Shown piece after piece: positions 18,718 to 27,931 of a stretch of DNA of 64,000 nucleotides. This stretch comes from Cytobacillus sp. IB215665 (GTDB taxonomy: Bacteria > Bacillota > Bacilli > Bacillales > SM2101). The notes under the pieces were generated by a model. The model did no database searches, was not told the DNA's origin, and saw only the letters and a program-made list of their open reading frames with translations. Positions within the stretch are counted from its first letter, which is position 1. Each line of letters starts with the position of its first letter. A program made the translations under genes and the position numbers. The stretch spans positions 417,908 to 481,907 of the forward strand of contig NZ_JAXBME010000002.1 in the NCBI RefSeq assembly GCF_033963835.1, read 5' to 3'.

Positions 18718-19134
18718 GCTCAAAACCTCTCTCTTCTCGTAGCGTTAAAAGTATTTATGCAATACTTAATTGTGGTTTGTAAGTAAAAGGAAAATATATG
18801 ATATTAGCTGATCCTTTATATTTAGTTTTATCATAAATGACTACAAAAATAAAATTTATAGCAACCAATTTTATGTTTTAAAAGAAAAAATACGATAAAA
18901 CAGGCTAATATTCTACATATTTATCGAAAAAAACCGACACCTACATAGTAAACTTATGTATTAAATATATACTTAGTAACAAAAGTCTATTAATACAACA
19001 GCTACTGGTATGATGAAGTTCTGGAGTCATTATTTGAAGAAATCATACATGAGTTTAACTATCATTTTTCTTTTTGCCTAATCTAACTGTAGTTGTTATG
19101 CTTAGTATAGCGCAACGGTGGGGGAGGTATTATT
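18718..19134. other. Divergent intergenic region of zwf and rnz
   Basis: About 400 AT-rich bases must contain both promoters. I see no certain promoter, operator palindrome, hairpin or small gene. GGGGGAGG at the right end is the rnz ribosome binding site. Confidence 0.5.
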
Positions 19135-20076
19135 ATGGAAGTTATTTTTTTAGGAACAGGGGCTGGTGTACCTGCAAAGGAGCGGAACGTAACATCAATT
19201 GCTTTACAATTGTTAGAAGAGCGTGCATCCGTGTGGCTTTTTGATTGTGGTGAAGCAACTCAACACCAAATTTTACATACGTCAATTCGCCCGAGGAGAA
19301 TAGACAAAATTTTTATCACCCATCTTCATGGCGATCATATTTTTGGACTTTCAGGGTTATTAGGAAGCCGATCGTTTCAAGGTGGAGAAACACCAGTGAC
19401 AGTTTATGGACCGAGCGGTATTAAAGATTATTTAACCATCTCCTTAAAAACTAGTAGCACCCGCTTAAAATACGATTTACATATTCATGAAATTGATGAA
19501 GGGTTGATCTATGAGGATGAGCAATTTCATGTTACTGCAGGTAAACTTGAACATGGTATCACTTCCTATGGATATCGAATTGTTGAAAAAGATTTACCAG
19601 GAGCGTTACTTGTAGACGAGTTAAAAGCACGTGGTATCCCCCCTGGTCCAATATACCAACAAATAAAAAAGGGTTTAACTATTGAGTTAGAAAACGGTGA
19701 CATCATTGATGGAAAACAATTTATTGGTCCAAGCCAAAAAGGGAGAATTATTACGGTTTTAGGAGATACGAGAAGTAACGAAAAAAGTGTTGAACTCGGT
19801 AAAAATGCAGACTTATTGATTCATGAAGCAACTTTTGGAGGAGCTGAAGAAGAGTTAGCTTATAATTATTTTCATTCAACTAGTTATGAAGCTGCAGAGA
19901 TTGCAAAAAAGGCTAATGTTAAAGCTTTGATGCTAACACATATTAGCTCGCGCTATCAGGGGAGTAGCTCTGAAGTGCTTGTAAATGAGGCTCGTGAGAT
20001 ATTCGATAATACATATATGGCTCATGACTTTTTGTCATACCCTATTCCAAAATTATCAAGAGGTATGAAAGGTTAA
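19135..20076 (+). CDS. rnz: Ribonuclease Z
   Basis: The 313-aa protein is a metallo-beta-lactamase-fold tRNase Z. It has [16 protein letters not shown] at the start, the zinc motif [11 protein letters not shown], an inserted flexible-arm region around [22 protein letters not shown] and a C-terminal LTHISSRY. It trims the 3' trailer of tRNA precursors lacking an encoded CCA. It corresponds to yqjK and keeps its position next to zwf. GGGGGAGG precedes the ATG. A hairpin follows. Confidence 0.93.
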   Translation: MEVIFLGTGAGVPAKERNVTSIALQLLEERASVWLFDCGEATQHQILHTSIRPRRIDKIFITHLHGDHIFGLSGLLGSRSFQGGETPVTVYGPSGIKDYLTISLKTSSTRLKYDLHIHEIDEGLIYEDEQFHVTAGKLEHGITSYGYRIVEKDLPGALLVDELKARGIPPGPIYQQIKKGLTIELENGDIIDGKQFIGPSQKGRIITVLGDTRSNEKSVELGKNADLLIHEATFGGAEEELAYNYFHSTSYEAAEIAKKANVKALMLTHISSRYQGSSSEVLVNEAREIFDNTYMAHDFLSYPIPKLSRGMKG

Positions 20077-20125
20077 TGTCATTTTTTTGATATGAAGTTA
20101 GTTTCTACTTCATTTAAATGGGTTG

Positions 20126-20156
20126 TCATCAGGTGGGGAAATGCTCCACCTGATGA
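20126..20156. terminator. Hairpin between rnz and proI
   Basis: TCATCAGGTGG / CCACCTGATGA is a perfect 11-bp stem with a 9-nt loop between convergent genes. There is no long T-run, so strength is uncertain. Confidence 0.55.
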
Positions 20157-20197
20157 AATAGATTGCTCTAAGGTAGAATTGGGTATGCTAAGCTTTG

Positions 20198-21034
20198 CTA
20201 TTTAACAAGTTGTGTTAAAGCTGCCCCCAATTCAGTTGATCTATCAGTTGCCCGTTTTATACACGCAATTACAGCTTGTTGATATTGATGCTGTTCTAGG
20301 ACCTGTATGCCAGCCTCTGTTGTACCACCTGGACTTGTCACCTCGCGTCTAAGTGTGGCCGGTTGTTTTTCTGATGTCTTTAACATTTCTGCTGCCCCGA
20401 TAATTGTTTGTAAAATAAGCTCTTTGGCAACAGCTTTATCTAGGCCAATTTCAACTGATGCATTTTCCATTGCTTCCACTAAATAATATACATATGCTGG
20501 CCCACTTCCAGAAAGGCCTGTTACAGCATGTAACTTGTCTTCAGCAACTATAGTAACGATCCCAACAGTTTCAAACAATGTCCTAGCAATTTCTAAATGG
20601 CTTTTTGAACTATATGTTCCTTGTGCCAAAGCAGTTGCGGATTTGCCAATGGTTGCAGACGTATTTGGCATGGCTCGTATAACAGGGTTCTTTTCCTGTA
20701 AAAGTTCATTTATAGATGTCGTAGAAACGCCTGCCAACAATGAAATAATGAGCTGATCTGCTCGAATATATTTCGATATGGAGGACAACCCTTCAGCCAC
20801 ATCTTTCGGTTTCATTGCTAGGACGATAACATCCGCATTCTTTATAAGGCTTTCTTTAGTGGTAGTCGTTGTCACCCCATATTTATTCGATAATTCTACT
20901 AAACGAGAATAGTTGGAGCGATTTGTTACTGAAATTTGCTTTGGTTGATACAGTGATTCCTTCACCATACCAGCTATTAGCGCTTCAGCCATCGAACCTG
21001 CTCCGATGAAAGCAATATTTAACTCGGTGCTCAT
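20198..21034 (-). CDS. proI: Pyrroline-5-carboxylate reductase (ProI)
   Basis: This 278-aa protein has the same length as B. subtilis ProI (YqjO). It has the dinucleotide-binding IGAGSMAEALI, VLAMKPKDV, RAMPNTSATIGKSATAL and the catalytic C-terminal SGSGPAYVYYL and TSPGGTTEAGI. It catalyses the last step of proline synthesis. The start at 21034 follows GGAGGG; a longer frame to 21067 would read into the leader. A T-box with proline specifier CCU precedes it, so expression should rise on proline starvation. Confidence 0.94.
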   Translation of the reverse strand: MSTELNIAFIGAGSMAEALIAGMVKESLYQPKQISVTNRSNYSRLVELSNKYGVTTTTTKESLIKNADVIVLAMKPKDVAEGLSSISKYIRADQLIISLLAGVSTTSINELLQEKNPVIRAMPNTSATIGKSATALAQGTYSSKSHLEIARTLFETVGIVTIVAEDKLHAVTGLSGSGPAYVYYLVEAMENASVEIGLDKAVAKELILQTIIGAAEMLKTSEKQPATLRREVTSPGGTTEAGIQVLEQHQYQQAVIACIKRATDRSTELGAALTQLVK

Positions 21035-21084
21035 TGTAATCCCTCCAAAATCAAATTGATATTCCAAAAAGCATGTGAAATATA

Positions 21085-21345
21085 AAAAGACCTATTTCAT
21101 CCATAAAAAGGACGGAATAGGTCTATTTCCGCGGTACCACCTTCATTGACAATAACACTCGAAACTCACAATTCACGAATGAAAATCGTCCAGCTCTCTC
21201 CCGTAACGAGGGTATACGGTTAGTTTTGCTAACTGCTCCTGGGTAGGTTCATTGATTAAGCGGGTTATGAAATCTTTCAGCCGATGGATTTCATTCTCTT
21301 ATTACCATTAATCATTTACTAGTCCCATTCAGTGCATTTGCTATA
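21085..21345 (-). promoter_or_regulatory. T-box riboswitch upstream of proI, specifier CCU (Pro)
   Basis: Read on the minus strand, the leader has AGTA near the 5' side of stem I, GAA followed by CCT-A and, nine bases after GAA, the K-turn GAG. This places a proline codon CCU at 21245-21247 followed by a purine. The antiterminator bulge AAGGTGGTACCGCGG lies at 21129-21143. The terminator AGACCTATT / AATAGGTCT with TTTTTATAT lies at about 21085-21125. Uncharged tRNA-Pro would pair with the specifier and favour readthrough into proI, as known for B. subtilis proI. Confidence 0.9.
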
Positions 21346-21745
21346 TGGTTAGAAGGCATAAATTGCCTAGGTTATTTGTGTCTAGTTATCGAGCTTGATC
21401 GGGTTCAAGTCGTTCAGACATACATTTGAAGACAAAAGGTGTATTCATGTGTTTGTCTTTCAGCTCATATACCCAACAAGTTTTGATTTTCAGTTTTCTT
21501 ATTTGTTTGTCATTATGAATTGTCCACATCTATTTGTCAATAGCTATCAGTTGATTTTTTTTACCGCATTAACGCGTTATCATATCTAATTATTTGAATA
21601 TAATGACAAGTGAGAGGAAAACATGTAAACTATGATACATAGTATATGATAATTAAACTCCTCATGTTAGGGGAGCTATCAAATTGTACGTTAACAGCTG
21701 AAAAATGATTATATAAATATAATTGAACATGAAAGGGTGAAAGTA
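21346..21745. other. Intergenic region between proI leader and yqjP
   Basis: This holds the divergent promoters for the proI T-box transcript and yqjP. No ribosome-site-backed ORF is seen. A weak hairpin CTCC(9 nt)GGGAG lies near 21660-21675. Confidence 0.4.
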
Positions 21746-22711
21746 ATGGAGCAAATTTTAAAATTAACTGTACCAACACCATTTCCAGTTGGTGATGTTA
21801 ATATGTATCTCATAAAAGGTGACAGCTTAACGTTAATAGACGCTGGAATTAAAACAGAGGAAGCATGGAATGTTTTTAGAACTCAATTAAAGGAATACGG
21901 CTATCGTCCAGAGGATATTGAGCAAGTTGTTATTACACATCATCATCCAGATCATGTTGGTTTACTGGATTATTTACCTGCTGATCTACCGGTCATTGGT
22001 CATCCGAAAAATGAACCATGGATTAGTCAAGATAAGGAATACTTAACGCAAAGGGAATCTTTTTTTACATCACTTTTTTTTCAAGCGGGTATAGATCCAG
22101 CTTATATGCCTCTCATTGCGAAAATGAAACTGTCACTCCGCTTTTCTTGCACTCGGTCATTAACAGGTGAAATTATTCAAGGTGATAAAATTGACGGTTT
22201 GCATGAATGGAAGGTTATAGAAACACCAGGGCATGCCCAAAGCCATATCGTGCTTTACCGTGAATCAGATGGACTGTTAATTGCAGGTGATCATTTATTA
22301 GCAGCTATTTCACCTAACCCGCTGCTTGAAGCACCTATGTTTGGTGAGATAAACCGTCCAAAACCTCAATTACAATATAATGAGTCAATTAAAAAGCTAC
22401 TTGATATTGATATCTCTTATGCTTTTACTGGTCACGGAGAAGATATAGAAGATGCACATTCGTTAATTCTTAAACGCCTTGATAAACAAAAAGAAAAGGC
22501 ATATTATGTGCTAGACATGTTAAAGAAAAAACCTATGACTGCTTTTGAGGTGTGTAAGGAGCTGTATCCTTCTGTTTATCAAAAGGAGTTAGCTCTCACA
22601 ATGTCTGAAGCGTTTGGGCAATTGGACTATTTAGTTGATATCAACGAAATTGTAGTCGATACATCAAGCGAGCAATGGCTATATTCCGCTCAAGTTTCTA
22701 AAGTGTTGTAA
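21746..22711 (+). CDS. yqjP: Metallo-beta-lactamase fold hydrolase (YqjP)
   Basis: The 321-aa protein has an N-terminal MBL domain with THHHPDHVGL as the zinc motif, ETPGHAQSH, and GDHLL, followed by a C-terminal winged-helix-like region (about 240-321). This layout matches YqjP and the wider glyoxalase II-like/LACTB2 group. The physiological substrate is not known. I chose ATG 21746, with AAAGGG 8 nt upstream, over the GTG three codons earlier that overlaps the site. Confidence 0.82.
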   Translation: MEQILKLTVPTPFPVGDVNMYLIKGDSLTLIDAGIKTEEAWNVFRTQLKEYGYRPEDIEQVVITHHHPDHVGLLDYLPADLPVIGHPKNEPWISQDKEYLTQRESFFTSLFFQAGIDPAYMPLIAKMKLSLRFSCTRSLTGEIIQGDKIDGLHEWKVIETPGHAQSHIVLYRESDGLLIAGDHLLAAISPNPLLEAPMFGEINRPKPQLQYNESIKKLLDIDISYAFTGHGEDIEDAHSLILKRLDKQKEKAYYVLDMLKKKPMTAFEVCKELYPSVYQKELALTMSEAFGQLDYLVDINEIVVDTSSEQWLYSAQVSKVL

Positions 22712-22734
22712 CGTGAACAAACAGTAGGTATATA

Positions 22735-22769
22735 AAGGCTAACGGTTCTAGGACCAGTTAGCCTTATTT
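22735..22769 (+). terminator. Terminator after yqjP
   Basis: AAGGCTAACGGT / ACCAGTTAGCCTT forms a stem with one mismatch and a 6-nt loop, followed by ATTTA. Confidence 0.65.
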
Positions 22770-22787
22770 AAGTAGATGGCTCTTATG

Positions 22788-22901
22788 CTAAACCACTATA
22801 TATTGTTTTAAATTTCTTTCTTCAATTTGTACTGCTAATTCGTGTGTTGTTTCTTTCTCAGACCTCAGTGGGTGTGAATAATGAAATGATATCTTAAACA
22901 T
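22788..22901 (-). CDS. Possible 37-aa ORF, unknown
   Basis: A minus-strand frame starts MFKISFHYSHPLRSEKET and ends in RNLKQYIVV. Its composition, with alternating charged and hydrophobic residues, looks protein-like. There is no clear ribosome binding site before the ATG, so it could be a gene remnant or chance. I do not recognise it. Confidence 0.25.
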   Translation of the reverse strand: MFKISFHYSHPLRSEKETTHELAVQIEERNLKQYIVV

Positions 22902-22997
22902 TAAACGGATATATATTTTAACAATTTAGTGTATTTTAGAAGTAAATATTTACAAAAAATGCTTGCACTGATACTATAAAAAAAACTAAAAATTGTA

Positions 22998-23284
22998 ATC
23001 GCGACGAAGAGAAGAGTAGATAATATTAATTCTTTACAGAGAGCTCCAACTGCTGAAAAGGAGTAAGAATTATTTGTTGAACCAAGCCTCAGAGTATCGC
23101 ATTGGAACTTATTTTAAGGGATAGTGTGACAGGTGCTCCTGTTATAGAGCTAGGGTATAAGTATTAAATTTTAATACCGTACCTGAAGAGGTTAATATGG
23201 TGACATATTAACAAACTGGGGTGGTACCACGATATATAATCTCGTCCCCAAGACATAACTAGTCTTGGGGGTGAGATTTTTTTT
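22998..23284 (+). promoter_or_regulatory. T-box riboswitch upstream of glnS, specifier CAA (Gln)
   Basis: Stem I opens GCGACGAAGAGAAGAGTAGA with the AGTA of the specifier loop at 23015-23018. The 3' side has GAA (23079-23081), then C, then CAA at 23083-23085 followed by G, then CCTCAGAGTA of the K-turn; the codon is in the same register relative to GAG as CCU in the proI leader. The antiterminator sequence CTGGGGTGGTACCACG is at 23216-23231. The terminator (AATCTCGTCCCCAAGAC / GTCTTGGGGGTGAGATT plus T-run) is at 23238-23284. It should induce glnS when tRNA-Gln is uncharged. Confidence 0.92.
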
Positions 23285-23321
23285 GTTGAACAATTCAAAT
23301 TTAAATTTAGGAGGATAGAAA

Positions 23322-24992
23322 ATGAGTGAGAATAAGATAATTACCAACAGTTTTATAGATAGATTAATCGAAGACGACTTAATGGATGGTACTTTTAATA
23401 GACCTATTTGTACAAGGTTCCCACCTGAGCCAAATGGATATCTTCATATTGGTAGTGTTTATGCTATTCATACAAACTTTATGGTCTCTCAAAAGTTTAA
23501 TGGGAATTTTAATCTACGTTTTGATGATACAAACCCTTTAAAAGAGGATATTGAGTATGTTAATGCAATTATTGAGGATATTAACTGGTTAGGCTATCGC
23601 CCGGGTAATCGAGTATTTTATGGATCAGACTATTCTAATGAAATTTTTAATGCTGCTGTTACATTGATAAAAAAAGGTAAAGCTTATGTTTGTGACCTTT
23701 CTCCTGAAGAAATTACAAATTATCGTGGTACTTTAATTGAACCTGGAAAAAATAGTCCATATAGAGAAAGAACTATTGATAAAAATTTAACTTTATTCTT
23801 AAAGATGAAAAAGGGTGAATTTCCAACAGCTTCTAAAGTATTACGAGCAAAAATAGATATGGAGTCGCCAAATATCAATTTAAGAGACCCTATCTTATAT
23901 AGAATTATTCACAAAAACCATTATAGAACGGGTAGTGATTGGTGTATTTATCCGATGTATGATTTTGCACATCCAATTCAAGATTCAATAGAAGGGGTTA
24001 CACATTCTCTATGCTCCATAGAATTTAGAGACCATCGCCCGTTATACGAATGGGTATTAAGTGAACTCGATGTAAAAGAACCACCGAAACAAAGAGAGTT
24101 TGGCAGGGTAAATCTAACAGGAGTTGTAACTAGTAAAAGATATTTAAGAGAGCTGGTAACAGAAGGGTATGTAGATGGATGGGATGACCCGAGATTACCA
24201 ACAATAAGGGGATTAAGAAGAAGAGGAGTTACTCCAGAAAGTATCAGAAAGTTTATAAATGAAATTGGTTTTGTAAAACATCAAAGCACTGTTAATTATG
24301 CAATGCTTGAAAGTATCGTTCGTAACGAACTGAAACCGAAAGTGAAAAGTGTTATGGCTGTGTTAAATCCTTTAAAGGTTACTATTACGAACTTTGATGA
24401 AAATAAGAAGGAAATGCTATCAATTGACAACAATGTAGAAAATCCTAATTTAGGAAAAAGAGCTGTACCTTTTTCAAGCGTAATCTATATTGAAAAAGAT
24501 GATTTTATGGAAGTGCCCGTAAAAGGTTTTAAAAGGTTAACATTGAATTCAGAGGTTCGATTAAAGGGAGCCTATTTTATTAAGTGTAATGAAGTTATAA
24601 AGGATGAGACTGGTGAAATTATTGAACTTCGTTGTACGTATGACCAAAAAACAAAAAGTGGAACAGGTTTTGCAGGCAGAAAAGTAAAGGGTACGATTCA
24701 TTGGGTTTCAGCTCTACATAGTGTAAAAGCAGACGTTATATTATATGAGAAATTATTCGAGAATGAAGATATCGTAAAGGACAAAGAGAAAACATGGATG
24801 GAAAAAATCAATCCGAATTCGAAAGTGATTAAAAAAGACTGTGTCATAGAACCTGCTATTAACAACTCAAAGATTGAAAGTAAGTTTCAATTTTTCCGTC
24901 ATGGTTATTTCAACGTAGATAAAAATTCATCAGCCGAAAAGTTAATTTTTAACAGAATTGTTGCATTAAAAGATTCTTGGAAAAGAAAATAG
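23322..24992 (+). CDS. glnS: Glutaminyl-tRNA synthetase
   Basis: The 556-aa class I synthetase has PPEPNGYLHIGS (HIGH motif, residues 34-45), the GlnRS-specific DFAHPIQDSIEGVTHSLC and EFRDHRPLYEW, VTSKR in the KMSKS position, and the two C-terminal beta-barrels for the anticodon. Length equals the E. coli enzyme (about 554). It charges tRNA-Gln directly. Many Bacillus, including B. subtilis, lack GlnRS and make Gln-tRNA through GluRS plus GatCAB, so this looks like an acquired gene inserted between yqjP and yqjQ with its own T-box. GGAGGATAG precedes the ATG. Confidence 0.95.
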   Translation: MSENKIITNSFIDRLIEDDLMDGTFNRPICTRFPPEPNGYLHIGSVYAIHTNFMVSQKFNGNFNLRFDDTNPLKEDIEYVNAIIEDINWLGYRPGNRVFYGSDYSNEIFNAAVTLIKKGKAYVCDLSPEEITNYRGTLIEPGKNSPYRERTIDKNLTLFLKMKKGEFPTASKVLRAKIDMESPNINLRDPILYRIIHKNHYRTGSDWCIYPMYDFAHPIQDSIEGVTHSLCSIEFRDHRPLYEWVLSELDVKEPPKQREFGRVNLTGVVTSKRYLRELVTEGYVDGWDDPRLPTIRGLRRRGVTPESIRKFINEIGFVKHQSTVNYAMLESIVRNELKPKVKSVMAVLNPLKVTITNFDENKKEMLSIDNNVENPNLGKRAVPFSSVIYIEKDDFMEVPVKGFKRLTLNSEVRLKGAYFIKCNEVIKDETGEIIELRCTYDQKTKSGTGFAGRKVKGTIHWVSALHSVKADVILYEKLFENEDIVKDKEKTWMEKINPNSKVIKKDCVIEPAINNSKIESKFQFFRHGYFNVDKNSSAEKLIFNRIVALKDSWKRK

Positions 24993-25274
24993 AATGATGA
25001 TAATCCAAGTGATTAAATTACAATATTAGTAAACGTCTAGTAAACCAGAAACTACCTCAATTATTAAGGCAATCAATATTTATATTGGAAAAGAAAAGAA
25101 TTGAAAATGGCTTAGTAAATGTTCGATCCTATCAGGTGTATTAATGCATGTGAAAATACAATGCTTGTCTATAGATAAAAAAACTTTTAAAGGCTACAAT
25201 TGATAAAACCGTCATATAAAAATAAAATGGGCAAATATGTCTCTTATGGAACTTAATTTTTGCGGGGGAGAAGT

Positions 25275-26063
25275 ATGAATACACTATTAAATAAAAACAT
25301 CGTTATTACAGGAGCTTCCTCAGGGATTGGTGAAAAAATTGCTTTGAAGGTGGCTGAGATGGGTGCTCGCCCTATAATGCTAGCTCGATCTGAAGACAAA
25401 TTAAGAGAAATTTCATCATATATAAATGAAAAAGCTTCAGTCGATAGTCTGTATTTTCCACTTGATGTAAGTAACTTAGCTCAAGTAAAGGTAGTTTTTC
25501 AACAAATTTATCAACAAGTTGGACATATAGACATTCTCGTAAATAACGCTGGATTCGGTATTTTTGATTCATTTATTGAAGCAAATATGGATGATATTGA
25601 ACGAATGTTTGCGGTAAATGTACTTGGGTTAACGGCTTGTACGAAGGAAGTGCTACCTTCTATGGTAAGCAATAACTCGGGGCATATTATAAATATTGCA
25701 TCTCAAGCGGGCAAATTGGCTACACCTAAATCTAGTGGTTATTCAGCTAGCAAGCATGCAGTCATCGGATTTACAAATAGTTTAAGAATGGAGCTTGCTA
25801 AAACAAATATTCATGTTTCAGCAGTTAATCCCGGACCAATTGAAACAAATTTTTTCAATACTGCTGATAAATCAGGTAATTATGTGAAAAATGTAAAAAA
25901 AATAATCTTGAAATCAGAGTATGTGTCTGAGCAAATCATAAAATTAATGATTCATCCTAAGCGAGAGTTAAATTTACCTAGATGGATGAATGCTAGTAGT
26001 GTTTTGTATCATTTATTTCCTAGAGCTTTTGAGAAATTTGCAGGAGTATTTGATAAGAAATAA
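25275..26063 (+). CDS. yqjQ: Short-chain dehydrogenase/reductase (YqjQ)
   Basis: The 262-aa protein is a classical SDR: TGASSGIGEK (residues 13-22), NNAG, an active-site Ser in NIASQAGK and YSASKHA with the Tyr/Lys pair. It would oxidise or reduce a small alcohol or ketone with NAD(P). The start at 25275 has GGGGGAG 5-6 nt upstream; a TTG five codons earlier lies inside that site. It is the last backbone gene before the accessory island. Substrate is unknown. Confidence 0.85.
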   Translation: MNTLLNKNIVITGASSGIGEKIALKVAEMGARPIMLARSEDKLREISSYINEKASVDSLYFPLDVSNLAQVKVVFQQIYQQVGHIDILVNNAGFGIFDSFIEANMDDIERMFAVNVLGLTACTKEVLPSMVSNNSGHIINIASQAGKLATPKSSGYSASKHAVIGFTNSLRMELAKTNIHVSAVNPGPIETNFFNTADKSGNYVKNVKKIILKSEYVSEQIIKLMIHPKRELNLPRWMNASSVLYHLFPRAFEKFAGVFDKK

Positions 26064-26103
26064 CATTAGTTAATGAGGAGTAATTTAACATTACACAAAA
26101 CAA

Positions 26104-26124
26104 ACCACCGCTATGAACGGTGGT
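26104..26124. terminator. Hairpin after yqjQ
   Basis: ACCACCG / CGGTGGT is a 7-bp GC-rich stem with a 7-nt loop located between convergent genes; no T-run follows. Confidence 0.4.
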
Positions 26125-26215
26125 AACTTGTCTAAGAGCGCTTAGTTAAGATTTGTTAATTTATGGAATTGTTATATAATTCGGGAATCACTGCTACAGC
26201 AATAGAATTTTGATT

Positions 26216-26662
26216 CTATGGTCCATTTGAGTTTGAAGAAAATGTTGTTGGGGGAGGACTATTTGTTATGCATCTTTCTGAAGATGCCAACTCCCATTTT
26301 ATTTCACACATATCGCCATCGTTACCTCCACTACACGAAGCGGTAACTCTTGTTACATTATTAAAAGAAAAGCTAAAGTTTTGTGTCACAATTAAATCCT
26401 GTTGATGTAATAATAGGTTATTTGATAAGATACGTATAGTTGCATTAGAGCAAGGTCCTGTACCGGCTCCATTGGTAGAGATTGTTCCACTTAAAGAGCC
26501 TTGGGTATTTCCAGCGAAAATTGTGTATTCAGATGCCCCACAAGATAAGTTAACACTACTGTTCATCTGGTTAACAAAGGTAGGGCAATCGCAACAAGCT
26601 GTCTTCTCTGTGGTAGTTATCTTAGTGCTACCACAACATGACGATGTAGTATATTTACCCAT
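26216..26662 (-). CDS. Endospore appendage subunit-like protein (DUF3992, Ena family)
   Basis: The 148-aa protein has an N-terminal connector with paired cysteines C9-C10, further Cys at 23, 24 and 26, a beta-rich core with SSVNLSCGASEYTIFAGNTQ and VTRVTASCSGG, and C119 in MCEIKWEL. The CC connector plus core Cys near 24 and 110 resembles Ena subunits of Bacillus spore fibres, where these cysteines cross-link neighbouring subunits through disulfides. The tail is Pro/Ser/Asn-rich. It stands alone with AAAGGGG before the ATG. Only one subunit gene is present, whereas the S-type fibre uses several; the assignment rests on pattern memory. Confidence 0.62.
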   Translation of the reverse strand: MGKYTTSSCCGSTKITTTEKTACCDCPTFVNQMNSSVNLSCGASEYTIFAGNTQGSLSGTISTNGAGTGPCSNATIRILSNNLLLHQQDLIVTQNFSFSFNNVTRVTASCSGGNDGDMCEIKWELASSERCITNSPPPTTFSSNSNGP

Positions 26663-26992
26663 GTTTTAACCCCTTTTCATAGTTTGTCTAGTGTATTTTA
26701 TTCTTGCTAATCAGCATTGATTGGGCACGGGGGTAAATAATATCTTCTTTGGTAATAGTAGCTGTTTAGTTATCTTATACATTTCAGTAAACCTTGCTCA
26801 TGTATTACAGAGTAAGGTTTTTTGAGTGGTAAGTCCATAAGGAAATAAATTACTTAACTTATTCAATGAGAACATGATGATTTAGACTAATAGTAATTTG
26901 TTATACATAGTACAACTTTAACCGGAATACATTGAGCATAAATGGATTTGAAAGAATAAATTGAGGCACTACTTTATAGGAGGAATTTGCCC
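26663..26992. other. Intergenic region with an orphan terminator-like hairpin
   Basis: AAACCTTGCTC / GAGTAAGGTTT plus TTTT at 26789-26824 is a good plus-strand terminator hairpin, yet no plus-strand gene precedes it. It may mark the end of a lost gene or attenuate the epimerase transcript. The rest holds the minus-strand promoter of the Ena-like gene. No other gene is seen. Confidence 0.5.
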
Positions 26993-27931
26993 TTGAAAAT
27001 ACTTGTTCCAGGGGGGGCTGGATTTATTGGTAGATGGGTTGTTAAACAGTTATTATCGGATCAGCACAAAGTGTGGATAGTGGACGACCTATCTAACGGT
27101 AGAAAAGAAAATATTGAAGAGTTTATAGGTAATGAAAATTTTATGGAATTTGTTCATGGGGATATTAAAGACACTGCTTTATTAAACGAGCTCTTTCTAC
27201 AAAAATTTGATCTTTGTTATCATCTGGCGGCGAGCATTAATGTTCATGATAGTATTGAGCATCCCGATACAACTTTTAATAATGATACAATTGGAACATT
27301 CTACATTCTTGAACAATGCAGGAGATATGCTGTAAAGCTTGTTTTTATGAGTACATGTATGGTTTATGATCGATCTTCAAACGATGTTGGTATTAATGAG
27401 ACACATTCAATTAAACCAGCCTCCCCATATGCAGGAGCAAAAATAGCAGCGGAAAGTATGGTGCTCTCTTATTATTATTCATACGGTCTTCCAGTAGTAG
27501 TTCTTCGCCCGTTTAATACGTATGGTCCTTATCAAAAGTCAAATGGAGAAGGTGGGGTTATTACTAAATTTCTGCAAAATAAATTGAATGGTCAAAGCTT
27601 AAATATATATGGTAATGGGACTCAGACGAGAGATTTTCTTTTTGTAGATGACTGTGCTCGATTTATTGTTACAGCAGGCTACTCTAATCAAACAAATGGA
27701 GAAATAATAAATGCAGGGTTAGGATCTGATATTTCAATAAAAAAGTTAGCAAAGATGATTGTTGATGGTGATCAATCTAGGATTCGACTCGTACCTCATA
27801 TTCATCCTCAAAGTGAAATTGAGAAACTACTATGTAATTTTGATAAGGCAACACAACTATTAGGATGGGTGCCGAAAGTGAGTTTAGAAGAAGGAATAAG
27901 AAGAACAGAGGAGTGGTTAAAAGATAGGTGA
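26993..27931 (+). CDS. NAD-dependent nucleotide-sugar epimerase/dehydratase
   Basis: The 312-aa extended SDR begins KILVPGGAGFIGRWVV, the NAD-binding Rossmann motif, and has the catalytic triad region STCMVYD and YAGAKIAAE (Tyr-x3-Lys), with RPFNTYGPYQ and QTRDFLFVDDCA typical of UDP- or dTDP-sugar epimerases. It probably makes a sugar for the adjacent glycosyltransferase. AGGAGG at 26978-26983 is 9 nt before the TTG at 26993; the TTG at 26987 is only 3 nt away, so I use the later one. The specific sugar cannot be told. Confidence 0.82.
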   Translation: MKILVPGGAGFIGRWVVKQLLSDQHKVWIVDDLSNGRKENIEEFIGNENFMEFVHGDIKDTALLNELFLQKFDLCYHLAASINVHDSIEHPDTTFNNDTIGTFYILEQCRRYAVKLVFMSTCMVYDRSSNDVGINETHSIKPASPYAGAKIAAESMVLSYYYSYGLPVVVLRPFNTYGPYQKSNGEGGVITKFLQNKLNGQSLNIYGNGTQTRDFLFVDDCARFIVTAGYSNQTNGEIINAGLGSDISIKKLAKMIVDGDQSRIRLVPHIHPQSEIEKLLCNFDKATQLLGWVPKVSLEEGIRRTEEWLKDR

